Positions 35,242-43,642 are shown, numbered from the stretch's first letter. The stretch: DNA of 63,506 nucleotides from Streptomyces sp. MZ04 (GCF_004684775.1 NZ_SRIC01000014.1:1-63506), one strand, 5' to 3'. Notes: generated from the sequence alone by a model not told the origin. Numbers and translations are program-made.

Positions 35242-35526
35242 TCAGGATCCGGGGAACCAGTAGTTGTGCACGGAGGTCGACTCGGGCTGTCCTCCGGGGC
35301 CGGACAGGCCGACCGACGCGGCGATGGGCATGATCTTCTCGCTGAACGCCTGCATGTGCCGCTCGGACTCCCAGACGTCGTAGATGTCCAGGCCGTCGCC
35401 GCTCGGTACACAGACGTGGGCGATACAGCCCTCGAAGATCTCGGGCGTTTCCTGGAGCTTCGCGTTGAGGGTGTCGTACTGGGCGGTGGTGACGCCCGGC
35501 AGGGAAGCGTGCATGAAGATCGCCAT
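35242..35526 (-). CDS. Dimeric alpha/beta-barrel (ABM-like) small protein
   Basis: The 94-residue protein has the pattern of antibiotic-biosynthesis-monooxygenase-like ferredoxin folds: a short N strand MAIFMHASLPG, FEGCIAHVCVPSGDGLDIYD, WESERHMQAFSEKIMP. Such proteins are heme or polyketide-modifying enzymes or just binding proteins. ATG 35526 has AAGGAG eight bases upstream. Confidence 0.78.
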   Translation of the reverse strand: MAIFMHASLPGVTTAQYDTLNAKLQETPEIFEGCIAHVCVPSGDGLDIYDVWESERHMQAFSEKIMPIAASVGLSGPGGQPESTSVHNYWFPGS

Positions 35527-35687
35527 GGGGGCTGCTCCTTGTGTGATGAGGGGTGCGATGGGATGAGGGGGTGCGATGAAGGGCGTGGCGGCCGCTGCCC
35601 CATGGCCAGCACAGCACGCCCGCCCGCCGGTGGCATCCGCAAACGATCCGGGCGAGCGCGGCGCGACCGGGGTCCGGCCCTCGCTGA

Positions 35688-36485
35688 TCAGCCGGCGAAG
35701 TCGGCGATGTCCCTCGCCACCCGTTCCGGCCTCTCCCAGTACACGGCGTGTCCCGCACCCTCGTAGACGATCAGCCGGGAGCCGAGAACGGTGTCGAGGA
35801 TCGTCTGCTGCTCCTCGCGCGTCACGATCGGGTCGCGGTCGCCCCAGACGGCCAGCGTGGGTACGAGGATCCCGGACAGCGTCGCCCGCAGATCGGTTTC
35901 GAGGAGGCCGCGCAGCGCCTCCCGCCACACGCGGGCGGGTGCCTTCAGGTTCTCCTCGACGACGGTCTCCAGAAATCCGCGGGCGACGGGCTCGGCCGTC
36001 ATGCCGAGTTCGAACCGCTCCACCAAGTCACGGTCCACCGGGTCCTCGAGCTGCCGTACGACCTCCCACAGGTCGGCGGCGGCCTGCTTGTCGGCGAGGG
36101 CGACAGGAACGCCCAGGAGCATGAGCCCGGCGACCCGGTCGGGATAGCGGCCCGCGACGATGCGCGCCTGCACCCCTCCGCTCGACGCCCCGACGAGCAC
36201 GGCGTGCTCGATCCCCAGGCCGTCCATGAAGGCGACGAGGTCGGCGGCGAAATCCTCGGGGAAATAGCCGTCCGGGGGCTTGTCGGCGTCCCCGTGGCCC
36301 CGCTGTGTGGGCGCGTAGACGTGCAGGGAGGACGGCATGCGCCGCAGCAGCGGTTCGAACGTCCACCAGGAGTCGACGTACCCGTGGACCAGCACGACCG
36401 GCGTACCCGAAGGGCCGCCCACCTCGGCATACGGAAGGACAAGCCCCTCACGCAGCTCTGCCTTGTGCACGGCGACGGCCGGCAT
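35688..36485 (-). CDS. Alpha/beta hydrolase
   Basis: The 265-residue protein has HGYVDSWWTFEPLLRRMP (oxyanion region), nucleophile elbow GASSGG with Ser (about 93), the acid in WGDRDPIV and His in GAGHAVYWERP. It is similar to small esterases and epoxide-hydrolase-like proteins. ATG 36485 follows AGGAGG by 7 bases; a GTG at 36500 overlaps that site. Substrate unknown. Confidence 0.88.
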   Translation of the reverse strand: MPAVAVHKAELREGLVLPYAEVGGPSGTPVVLVHGYVDSWWTFEPLLRRMPSSLHVYAPTQRGHGDADKPPDGYFPEDFAADLVAFMDGLGIEHAVLVGASSGGVQARIVAGRYPDRVAGLMLLGVPVALADKQAAADLWEVVRQLEDPVDRDLVERFELGMTAEPVARGFLETVVEENLKAPARVWREALRGLLETDLRATLSGILVPTLAVWGDRDPIVTREEQQTILDTVLGSRLIVYEGAGHAVYWERPERVARDIADFAG

Positions 36486-36564
36486 GACGGCCCTCCTCAC
36501 CTCTGTGTCCAGCGTAAGGAAAGGCGGGCCGTGGGGCAGGTCGAGGCTCCCCGGTGGGGTAGCC

Positions 36565-36599
36565 CGGGCCTGTTACGGAATCGGGCCCTGTTACGGAAC
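36565..36599 (-). repeat. Tandem duplication of a stop-codon region
   Basis: TTCCGTAACAGGGCCCG occurs twice in a row on the minus strand. The first copy holds the TAA of the methyltransferase gene (36593-36591), the second a further TAA. It is the same kind of structure as at 6481 and 28774. Confidence 0.8.
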
Positions 36600-37376
36600 G
36601 CGGGCGACCCCCACGTAGAAGCCGCTCAATTCCTCCTTCGGGGCGGGCGATTCCTGGTACCAGCGGGTCGCTGTCACCAGACCGGGATCGACCAGCTCCA
36701 GGCCGTCGAAGAAGGGCTCGACCTCGTCGCGGCGCCGCATCCGCAGCGGCACCTGGCCCTCCCTGTAGGTGTTCTTGACGGACTCCACGAGCTCGGGGTG
36801 CTCATCGGTGGTGCCGTGCGAGAGGACCAGGTAGCTGCCGGACGGCAGGGCGTCCACGAGGGTGCGGGCGAGGGCGTACGGGTCCTCGTCGTCGGTGATG
36901 AAGTGCAGCAGCGCGATGAGGGACAGGGCGACGGGCTCGGCGAAGTCCAGGAACTCGCGCGCGTGGTCGAGGATCGCCTCGGGCCTGCGCACATCCGCCT
37001 GGATGTAGTCCGTGGCGCCTTCCGGGGTGCTGACCAGCAGGGCTTCGGCGTGGCGCAGCACGATGGGGTCGTTGTCGGCGTACACGATCCGGGAAGCGGG
37101 GGCGATCTCCTGGACGATCTGGTGCAGGTTCGGCGCGGTGGGGATGCCGGTGCCGATGTCGAGGAACTGGCGTACGCCGTTGTGCGCGAGCCAGGCGGCG
37201 GCACGGTGCATGAAGGCGCGGTTCCGTGCCGCGTTGTCCCTCGCCTCGGGCGGCAGCTTCTCGCCCATCTCCTGATCGACCAGGTAGTTGTCCTTGCCGC
37301 CGAGCAGCCAGTCGTAGACGCGGGCCGGGTGGGGCTTGCTGGTGTCGATGAGGAAATTGGCGTCTTCTGCGGTCAT
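36591..37376 (-). CDS. DUF574-family S-adenosylmethionine-dependent methyltransferase
   Basis: The 261-residue protein belongs to the streptomycete DUF574 (PF04672) methyltransferases: PHPARVYDWLLGGKDNYLVD near the N terminus, the SAM motif QFLDIGTGIPTAPNLHQ and YADNDPIVLRHAEALL. Genomes carry many copies; substrates are unknown. It is intact, unlike the copy at 47016. The ATG at 37376 starts the usual MTAEDA sequence. Confidence 0.9.
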   Translation of the reverse strand: MTAEDANFLIDTSKPHPARVYDWLLGGKDNYLVDQEMGEKLPPEARDNAARNRAFMHRAAAWLAHNGVRQFLDIGTGIPTAPNLHQIVQEIAPASRIVYADNDPIVLRHAEALLVSTPEGATDYIQADVRRPEAILDHAREFLDFAEPVALSLIALLHFITDDEDPYALARTLVDALPSGSYLVLSHGTTDEHPELVESVKNTYREGQVPLRMRRRDEVEPFFDGLELVDPGLVTATRWYQESPAPKEELSGFYVGVARVP

Positions 37377-37392
37377 CGCCCGAGAGTACAGG

Positions 37393-37968
37393 TCAACCGT
37401 TCGAGCGGAGAGCGGAGTTGACCGGCGGGTACCAGGTGACCCATCCCCGGCGTACGTCCCAGGTGGCGCCGTCGGCGCTCGCACCGCGCAGCCCGTCCAG
37501 GGTGCCGGGACCGGCGAGCGCGGGCATCCGCGAGTCCCCGAGGGAGCCGAAGGCGTAGGTGCGGGCCGGGTCCCATCCGGTGGAGTGCCGCAGGCGCCGG
37601 GCGAGTTGGGCGAAGCCGAGGGGTGCCGCCGCCATCACCCAGGCGCCCGGCAGTTCGGCGGTCAGACGGTTCGCGGGCCGCAGCCAGGAGGCGGCCGTCT
37701 CGGGCCAGTGCACCGTCGCGAGGATCGTGCCGCCGCGTGCCGTCCAGGCGGCGGCGAAGGCCTCGGCGGAGCTCCGGGAGGCCGGATCCCGGCTGTGCCC
37801 GATCGCGACGGTCTCGATCCGGGCCTTCGGGAGGCGCAACAGGCCGATGAGAGCGGCGAGTTCGGCGTCCGTGTGGGCGACGGGAGCGGGCAGGTCCGGG
37901 TGGGCGGCCGACTCCGCGGCACGGATGAGGGGTGAACGGGAGGCCTCCCGTTCCTCGAGGATGCTCAT
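37393..37968 (-). CDS. Unknown conserved protein translationally coupled to an alkylation-repair operon
   Basis: I do not recognise this 191-residue protein. It has no signal peptide or membrane helix. Visible features: SPLIRAAESAAHPDLPAP, LIGLLRLPKARIETVAIGHS, GGTILATVHWPETAASWL and GAWVMAAAPLGFAQLARRL, alternating beta strands and helices like a Rossmann-type or periplasmic-binding-type half domain. Its ATG overlaps the TGA of the Ada-like gene by 4 bp, so it is the last gene of the ogt operon. Good codon bias and coupling indicate a real gene. A role in alkylation damage is only inferred from position. Confidence 0.8.
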   Translation of the reverse strand: MSILEEREASRSPLIRAAESAAHPDLPAPVAHTDAELAALIGLLRLPKARIETVAIGHSRDPASRSSAEAFAAAWTARGGTILATVHWPETAASWLRPANRLTAELPGAWVMAAAPLGFAQLARRLRHSTGWDPARTYAFGSLGDSRMPALAGPGTLDGLRGASADGATWDVRRGWVTWYPPVNSALRSNG

Positions 37969-38288
37969 GGTGGGGTGGTGCCGCCTTCCGTGTGTGCCTT
38001 GCGTCTTCTGTTTCTGTGCGAGCCTTCCGTACGGGCTTTCCATCGGGCGTACGCGACGGGCAGGCACACCGCGCACGGCCGGTGTCCGGCGGCGATCGCG
38101 GTGGCCTCGTCTGCGAAGAACACCCGCTGGGCGACGTAGTGGCCGCGGGCGATGGCGCGCAGCGCGGAGGGACAGTCCAGGCGTCCGTACAGGCGCCCGC
38201 GCCGGTGTCCGCCCAGCGTGCCCGGCGTGCTGCTGCGATACGGCTCGCCGTCCGGGCCGCAGAGTGTGTACGGGCCGGGGGACTTCAC
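37965..38288 (-). CDS. Stand-alone Ada-type metal-binding domain protein
   Basis: The 107-residue protein resembles the N-terminal Zn domain of the Ada response regulator: YRSSTPGTLGGHRRGRLYGR, LDCPSALRAIARG, then RVFFADEATAIAAGHRPCAVCLP. Three Cys remain in the region where Ada has four (Cys38, 42, 69, 72 in E. coli); the second Cys of the CRPSC motif is Ala here (DCPSA). The AraC and methyltransferase domains of Ada are absent. GTG start overlapping the TGA of the 2OG oxygenase gene. It may sense or bind damaged DNA, but methyl acceptance is uncertain. Confidence 0.83.
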   Translation of the reverse strand: MKSPGPYTLCGPDGEPYRSSTPGTLGGHRRGRLYGRLDCPSALRAIARGHYVAQRVFFADEATAIAAGHRPCAVCLPVAYARWKARTEGSHRNRRRKAHTEGGTTPP

Positions 38289-39016
38289 GCGGCGTCGTGG
38301 AAGACCAGGCCGAGCGTGCGCCGCCGCCCGGAGCGGACGGTGCTCACGCCGTGCCGCATGGGGGCGGTCGACCAGCCGCGCTTGGAGGCCACGGGCCGGT
38401 CGCGGGTGGTGAAGATCAGGCCGTGTCCCCGCGGCAGGGTCGTGGCCGATCCGCGGGACTGGGCGCGCGCACGCTGCTCGGTCATGAGGAACTCGCCGCC
38501 GGTGAAGTCGGTTCCGGGGCTGTCGAGGCCGATGACGACCTGGAGCGGGAAGAGCATGTCGCCGAACACGTCGCGGTGCAGGGCGTTCCAGTCGCCGGGG
38601 CCGTAACGCAGCAGGATCTGGGCGGACTTGGACTGCCCGGCCGCGTGACACATCGCCACCCACTCCGCCAGGCTGTCCGGCCAGGGCGCGGCCTTCCCGA
38701 GCTTCTCGGCCCAGTCACGGGCGATGGGCAGCAGCCGGGGGTAGAAGGCCTCCCTCAACTCCCGGACCAGGTCGGGCAGTTCGTGGGTGAAGTAGCGGTA
38801 CTGGCCGGAGCCGAAGCGGTGCCGGGCCATGTCGACGGTGGTGCGGAAGCGGTCGGCGTCGTCGTACAGGGCGGCGATCTCGCGGCACTCCCCCGCGCTC
38901 AGGAGCCGGCCGGTGAGTGCGTGGCCGTGTGCGTCGAGCTCGGCGGTCAGCGCGGCCCAGTCCCCCGTATCGACGCGTTCGGTGACGTGGCTCGCGGGGT
39001 GCGTGGTGTCGGTCAT
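38285..39016 (-). CDS. 2-oxoglutarate-Fe(II) dioxygenase of an alkylation-repair operon
   Basis: The 243-residue protein has the Fe-binding HxD motif in ALHRDVFGDMLFPLQVV (about residues 148-150), a distal His and the 2-oxoglutarate-binding Arg in MRHGVSTVRSGRRRTLGL. It belongs to streptomycete 2OG oxygenases encoded beside ogt and Ada-like genes, so oxidative demethylation of DNA bases, as in AlkB, is a reasonable inference but the sequence is not close to AlkB itself. It is followed by a 4-bp overlap into the Ada-like gene. Confidence 0.82.
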   Translation of the reverse strand: MTDTTHPASHVTERVDTGDWAALTAELDAHGHALTGRLLSAGECREIAALYDDADRFRTTVDMARHRFGSGQYRYFTHELPDLVRELREAFYPRLLPIARDWAEKLGKAAPWPDSLAEWVAMCHAAGQSKSAQILLRYGPGDWNALHRDVFGDMLFPLQVVIGLDSPGTDFTGGEFLMTEQRARAQSRGSATTLPRGHGLIFTTRDRPVASKRGWSTAPMRHGVSTVRSGRRRTLGLVFHDAA

Positions 39017-39090
39017 GGTGCGGGGCCCTTCGTGTTGCGGGTCGGGCGTCCCGGCTCCGGCCGGAGGGGGACGGAGCCGGGACGCCGGCG

Positions 39091-39594
39091 TCAGACGAGG
39101 GTCGGCTGCAAGGCGCCCTCATGAGTGAGGAGCTGAACCTTGCGCTCCACACCGCCTGCGTAGCCGCGCAGGGAGCCGTCCGCGCCGATGACGCGGTGGC
39201 AGGGCCGCACGATCAGGAGCGGGTTCGCACCGATCGCGGCGCCCAGGGCCTGGACCCGCCCGCGGGCCACCCCGAGCCGCTCGGCGATCGCGCCGTACGT
39301 GGTCGATGTGCCGTACGGGATGTCCTCCAGGGCACGCCACACCCGCCGCTGGAACTCCGTGCCGGTCGGGGTGAACTCGACCTCGAACTCGGTGAGTTCA
39401 CCGGCGAAGTACGCGGCAAGCTGCCGCGCGACGCCCGCGAACCGGCCGGGTGCGTGCCGCAAGTCGGCGCGCACGACAGGGGCGTTCTTCTGACCGGGCA
39501 CGGACAGCGACGTCAGCGTGATGCCGTCGTCCGCCTCCTCGCCGACCAGCAGGAGTTCGCCCAGCGGGCTGGTGACGGTCGTGTAGACGGTCAT
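39091..39594 (-). CDS. ogt: Methylated-DNA-protein-cysteine S-methyltransferase
   Basis: This suicide repair protein (167 residues) removes alkyl groups from O6 of guanine. The acceptor Cys is in IVRPCHRVIGADGSLRGYAGG (cut: RPCHRVIGADG), with the preceding helix IGANPLL. The N-terminal half is the usual non-catalytic domain. ATG 39594 has AAAGGAGG five bases upstream, the best ribosome binding site of the region. It is the first gene of an operon with the 2OG oxygenase, Ada-like and unknown genes. Confidence 0.95.
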   Translation of the reverse strand: MTVYTTVTSPLGELLLVGEEADDGITLTSLSVPGQKNAPVVRADLRHAPGRFAGVARQLAAYFAGELTEFEVEFTPTGTEFQRRVWRALEDIPYGTSTTYGAIAERLGVARGRVQALGAAIGANPLLIVRPCHRVIGADGSLRGYAGGVERKVQLLTHEGALQPTLV

Positions 39595-39778
39595 CGCCGC
39601 CTCCTTTCCGCTCGCATACGCTTTTGCCTTCACTTGCCTTCGTTCCACCCCTCCAAGGTGGGGCGTCGCGGTCACGGTTGCTGGCGGAATTCGGACATCA
39701 CGTCACGTTCGGACCAGCCGCCCCAGGCCGAGATCTGGACGGCATCGACGTACGCGACGGCGGATGATCCCTCACGTG

Positions 39779-39870
39779 TTCAGTACGCGTTCCGTGCGCG
39801 ATCAGTACGCGTTCCGTTGCGCGTTCCGTGCGCGATCAGTACTCGATCAGTACTCGATCAGTACGCGTTC
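39779..39870 (-). repeat. Tandem repeats spreading from the phzF-like stop codon into the ogt promoter region
   Basis: CGATCAGTACTC/CGATCAGTACGC recurs, first at 12-bp spacing (39833-39870) and then interleaved with GTTCCGTGCG pieces. On the minus strand each unit contains TGA, and the copy at 39858-39860 is the real stop of the PhzF gene. The repeats fill the space upstream of ogt, the only other content of the 39595-39857 gap being an unproven promoter for ogt. Confidence 0.85.
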
Positions 39871-40796
39871 AGCCGCGCGCGGAACGCCGTCGTCGCGTCG
39901 CCCGTGATCGAGACCAGGAGTTCCTCGTCGCGCCCGGAGCCCGACCGCACGTCGACCCGCACCCCGACCTCACCGGGCCGTCCCATCGCCACCCCTTGGC
40001 GGCCGGTGAAGTCGAGCCTCCCGTCGGGTGCGGGCACGATCCCGTGGCGCACCAGATAGGCGCCGAGCGGGCCGTGACCATTGCCGGTCACCGGGTCCTC
40101 GGCGATGCCGATCGCGGGGGCGAACATCCGGGCCCAGGTGAGGAGTTCGGCCTCGCCGGTGGCGCGGGTGAAGACGAACCAGCCGTTGCTGCCGACCTCG
40201 TGGCTGAGCGACTTCAGCGCGGCCGGGTCTGGGCGCAGGCCGTCCACGGCGGCGCGGTGGCGCAGTTCCACGACGACCTTGGAGTGCCCGGTCGAGACGA
40301 TCTGGACGGGCCCGTTGTCCGCGAGGTCACCGGTCTTCGCGCCCAACGCCCGCAGCAGCCGGTCCACCTGGGTGCCGTCCAGCTCGGGCCCGAACTCGGC
40401 CGCCCCCTGATGCATGCCGATCCGCACCCGGTCGCCGACACCGTCACCGTCACCGTCACCGTCACGGAGGATCTCCACCCGCTGGCGCAGCCCGCCGCCC
40501 GTCTTCTGCACCAGCGAGCCGGACGGCAGCCCGTACTCGACGGCCCGCGCGAAATGCGCACCCACGGTCGCGTGCCCGCACGTGGGCACTTCCGTCGTCG
40601 GGGTGAAGAAGCGGACGCGTACGTCGTGATCGGCGCCGTCAGGTTGCAACACGAAGGCCGTCTCGGAGTTGTTGAGCTCACGGGCGACGGCCAGCATGTC
40701 GGCGTCCGTCATGCCGTCCGCGTCGAGGACCACCCCGGCGGGATTGCCCGTGAACGGGGTCCGGGTGAACGAGTCGACCTGGTGGAGGATCCTCAT
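39858..40796 (-). CDS. PhzF-family isomerase/epimerase-like protein
   Basis: The 312-residue protein follows the PhzF fold pattern: QVDSFTRTPFTGNPAGVVLD near the N terminus, catalytic Glu in LNNSETAFV (about residue 45), PTCGHATVGAHF, and DPVTGNGHGPLGAYL in the second half. PhzF-like proteins isomerise phenazine precursors or act on small metabolites; no phenazine genes are near. A run of GDGDGDG (about 111-118) comes from a 6-bp repeat. It overlaps the RidA gene by 4 bp. Confidence 0.9.
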   Translation of the reverse strand: MRILHQVDSFTRTPFTGNPAGVVLDADGMTDADMLAVARELNNSETAFVLQPDGADHDVRVRFFTPTTEVPTCGHATVGAHFARAVEYGLPSGSLVQKTGGGLRQRVEILRDGDGDGDGVGDRVRIGMHQGAAEFGPELDGTQVDRLLRALGAKTGDLADNGPVQIVSTGHSKVVVELRHRAAVDGLRPDPAALKSLSHEVGSNGWFVFTRATGEAELLTWARMFAPAIGIAEDPVTGNGHGPLGAYLVRHGIVPAPDGRLDFTGRQGVAMGRPGEVGVRVDVRSGSGRDEELLVSITGDATTAFRARLNAY

Positions 40797-41203
40797 CGCC
40801 GCCCGTCCGATCGCTCGGTGCGCCCGCGCCGGGCGACGGCGTCCGCGGCCACCCGGAACCCGTGGTGCAGCCCGGCTACCTGCAGGACCGCCCGTGCGGG
40901 GCGATGGTCGCCGAACACCTCCGCGAAGACGGCGTCGACCGCCTCCCAGGCGGTGATCTCCGTCAGATAGAGCTGGACCTTCGCGACCGATTCCGCGCTC
41001 TCGCCCGCCGATTCGACGATGGACAGCACGTTGGCCAGCGCCTGGCGCGCCTGCTCGGCGGGCGGTGCGTCGGCGCGGACGCCCCCGCCCACCGGAAGCT
41101 GCGCCGACACCCAGATGGTGCCGTCGGGCGTGACGGTGGCCTGCGCGTAGTGGCCGAACGGCTGGGGTGCCGCGGCCGCCGTGACGGACTCAAGAGCGGG
41201 CAT
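40793..41203 (-). CDS. RidA/YjgF-family protein
   Basis: The 136-residue protein matches the RidA fold (FGHYAQATVTPDGTIWVSAQ, ANVLSIVESAGESAESVAKV, YLTEITAWEAVDAVF) with the conserved Arg in HRPARAVLQV, equivalent to Arg105 that is needed for imine deaminase activity in RidA. It overlaps the 3' end of pepA by 14 bp and the PhzF gene by 4 bp. It probably detoxifies enamine/imine intermediates. Confidence 0.88.
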   Translation of the reverse strand: MPALESVTAAAAPQPFGHYAQATVTPDGTIWVSAQLPVGGGVRADAPPAEQARQALANVLSIVESAGESAESVAKVQLYLTEITAWEAVDAVFAEVFGDHRPARAVLQVAGLHHGFRVAADAVARRGRTERSDGRR

Positions 41204-42671
41204 CGGCGAGCTCCTCCGCGAGCCGTACCAAAGTCCTGACCGCGGTTCCCGTACCGCCCTGGGGCGTGTAGCCGTACGGAGTGCCCTCGTGGAAGGCCGG
41301 TCCCGCGATGTCCAGGTGCGCCCAGCGGGTACCCGCCGGCACGAACTCCTTGAGGAACAGGCCCGCGACGAGCCCTCCTCCCATGCGCTCCCCCTGGTTG
41401 GCGATGTCGGCCACCGGGGAGTCAAGGCCCTCCCGCAGCTGGGCGGGCAGCGGCATCGGCCAGGCCGGTTCGCCGGTGCGCCCCGCGGCGTCCACGATCC
41501 GCTCACGGAAGGCGTCGTCGGGGGACATCACGCCGAAGAGGCGGTTGCCGAGCCCCATCCGCATGGCACCGGTCAGGGTCGCCACGTCGACGATGGCCTC
41601 CGGCCGCTCCTCGCCTGCGCGCACCAGGGCGTCCGCGAGGACGAGTCGCCCCTCGGCGTCGGTGTTGCGCACCTCGACGGTTCTGCCGCCGTACATCCGC
41701 AGGACGTCGCCGGGCCGGACCGCGGATCCTGACGGCATGTTCTCCGCGAGCGCCAGCCAGCCGGTGACGTCGATCGGGAGGCCGAGCCGCGCCACGGCCG
41801 TCACGGCGGCGAGCACGGCGGCCGCGCCGGACATGTCGCGCTTCATGATCTCGTTGAAGCCGACGGGCTTGAGCGAGATGCCGCCCGAGTCGTAGGTGAT
41901 GCCCTTGCCCACGAAGGCGACGCCGGTCCGCGCCTGTGGGTGGGTGTGGGCGATCCGCACAAGGCGCGGCGGGTTCACCGAGCCCTGGCCGACGCCGAGG
42001 ATGCCGCCGAACCCGTGCTCGGCGAGCGCCTTCTCGTCGAGCACATCGACCGTGAGTCCGAACTCCGCGCCGACCACCCGCACGGTGGCGGCGAAGCTCT
42101 CCGGGTGCAGGTCGTTCGCCGGTGTGTTGATGAGGTCGCGGGCACGGTTCAGCTCCTGGCCGATCACCGTGGCGCGGCGCAGCGCGGCCTCGGCGCCCCC
42201 GTGCCGCGTGAGGATGGACACCTCGCCCACGGGCGGCTTGTCCTCGCCGGTCGTCCGGTACGCGGTGAAGGCGTACGCACCGAGCAGTGCGCCGAGCGCC
42301 ACCGCTTCCACGGCATCGGGCGTGGCGGCAGGAAGGGCGAGCACGGCCTTCGTGGCACCGGCCAGGGTCCGGGCCGCCACGCCCGCGGCGCGGCGCAGCG
42401 CCTCGGTGTCGTGCCCGCCCTTGGCGTCGGCCTCGCCCAGGCCGACCGCGAGCACGAGGCGCGCCTCGATCCCGTTCGGCGCGGGGACTTTGACGGTTTC
42501 GCCCGCGGCACCGGTCATGCCGAGGGCGCCGAGCAGTTCGGCCGACGGGCCGTCGAACGCCGTTGCGTGTGGGGTGGGTATCGGTCCCTTGGGCCCTTGG
42601 GCGACACCGATCACGATGGCGTCCACGGGCAGCGACTCCGCGAGGGAGGCCGTCACCGTCACTTCGGTCAT
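41190..42671 (-). CDS. pepA: Leucyl aminopeptidase (M17)
   Basis: The 493-residue protein removes N-terminal residues from peptides with two metal ions. Active-site parts are visible: VGKGITYDSGGISLKP (about 251-266) with Lys and Asp ligands, MKRDMSGAAAVL, and the family signature NTDAEGRL (about 334-341). The N-terminal domain is the regulatory half typical of PepA. ATG overlaps the TGA of the EamA gene (ATGA). The preceding exporter and the following RidA/PhzF genes suggest an amino-acid or peptide metabolite function of the operon. Confidence 0.95.
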   Translation of the reverse strand: MTEVTVTASLAESLPVDAIVIGVAQGPKGPIPTPHATAFDGPSAELLGALGMTGAAGETVKVPAPNGIEARLVLAVGLGEADAKGGHDTEALRRAAGVAARTLAGATKAVLALPAATPDAVEAVALGALLGAYAFTAYRTTGEDKPPVGEVSILTRHGGAEAALRRATVIGQELNRARDLINTPANDLHPESFAATVRVVGAEFGLTVDVLDEKALAEHGFGGILGVGQGSVNPPRLVRIAHTHPQARTGVAFVGKGITYDSGGISLKPVGFNEIMKRDMSGAAAVLAAVTAVARLGLPIDVTGWLALAENMPSGSAVRPGDVLRMYGGRTVEVRNTDAEGRLVLADALVRAGEERPEAIVDVATLTGAMRMGLGNRLFGVMSPDDAFRERIVDAAGRTGEPAWPMPLPAQLREGLDSPVADIANQGERMGGGLVAGLFLKEFVPAGTRWAHLDIAGPAFHEGTPYGYTPQGGTGTAVRTLVRLAEELADARS

Positions 42672-43642
42672 TTCAGTGCGTCCTGTTCTGCGTGCTGTGG
42701 TGCTTCGACGATCGTGAGGGCGCTGCCCTCCGGGGTTTCCGTGGTGTTCGGTGCGGATGCCCGCTTCTGGCGCCGCGTCATGCCGACTCCGACGAGTACG
42801 ACGACCATGCCCGCGGCCACCCGGAGGCTGAAGGCCTCGTCGAGCACGACGGCGCCGAGCCCGACGGAGACCACCGGCAGCAGATAGCCGACCGTCGCGG
42901 CGTTGGTCGCGCCCTCGTCGGCGATGATCCGGTAGGTGAGGTGGAAGGTGATCCCGGTGGCGAAGATCCCCAGGACGACGACGGCGATCAGAGCCTTGGG
43001 CTGGACATGGACGGTATCGAGGCCGCCGACCGGCACCATCAGCGTCGTCAGCCCTGTCGCGGCCAGGAGTTGGGCCGTGGAGAGGGAGATGGTGGGGATG
43101 CCCTTGCCGACCAGATGGTGTCCCATGTACGCGAATCCGATGGCGTAGCTGGCCGCCGCGCCGACGATGGCGAGGGCGCCCCAGCTCGCGAGCCCCGACT
43201 GCTGCCACGGGGCGAAGATCAGCAGCACCCCCGCGAAGCCGAGCAGGAGCCCGGCCAGTCGGACAGGGCGCAGTCCGCGTTCCGTGCCGATGGCGAGGCC
43301 GATGAGCACCGACCACAGGGGCGTCGTCGCGTTCAGTACGCCGGCCACCCCGGAGTCGACGGTCTGCTCGCCGACGCTGAAGAGGCCGAACGGCAGGGCG
43401 TTGCAGAAGAAGGCGGCGACGGCGATGTGGCGCCAGGTCGCCCCGCCCTGGGGAAGCCGGCGGCGCCCGGCGAGCAGCAGGGCTGCGAGGGTCAAGGTGC
43501 CCAACGCGCAGCGTACGAGGGTGACTTGGACGGGCGAGAGACCGTCGAGGGCCAGTTTGATCCACAGGAAGGTCGATCCCCAGAGGAGCGCGAGAACCCC
43601 CACCCGTATCCCTGCGTAGGCACTTCCGGGGACGCCGCTCAC
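42668..43642 (-). CDS. EamA/DMT-family transporter, first gene of the pepA operon
   Basis: The 324-residue membrane protein has two EamA repeats (VGVLALLWGSTFLWIKLALD, then GVAGVLNATTPLWSVLIG, and TTLMVPVGGLDTV, VLGIFATGITFHLTYRII). GTG 43642 has AAGGAGA upstream; a longer frame exists without a site. It overlaps pepA by 4 bp. The combination exporter, aminopeptidase, RidA, PhzF suggests a metabolite is produced or detoxified and exported. Less similar to the two EamA/LysR exporters than those are to each other. Confidence 0.88.
   Translation of the reverse strand: MSGVPGSAYAGIRVGVLALLWGSTFLWIKLALDGLSPVQVTLVRCALGTLTLAALLLAGRRRLPQGGATWRHIAVAAFFCNALPFGLFSVGEQTVDSGVAGVLNATTPLWSVLIGLAIGTERGLRPVRLAGLLLGFAGVLLIFAPWQQSGLASWGALAIVGAAASYAIGFAYMGHHLVGKGIPTISLSTAQLLAATGLTTLMVPVGGLDTVHVQPKALIAVVVLGIFATGITFHLTYRIIADEGATNAATVGYLLPVVSVGLGAVVLDEAFSLRVAAGMVVVLVGVGMTRRQKRASAPNTTETPEGSALTIVEAPQHAEQDALK

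Noticed and set aside
33644..35758. 704-codon minus-strand frame across the molybdopterin region
   Set aside because: Runs through the sulfite-oxidase-like gene in another frame, with Arg/Pro/Ala/Gly-rich composition and no motifs.
38285..39016. Naming the 2OG oxygenase alkB
   Set aside because: Motifs show the dioxygenase superfamily only; similarity to true AlkB cannot be claimed from inspection.
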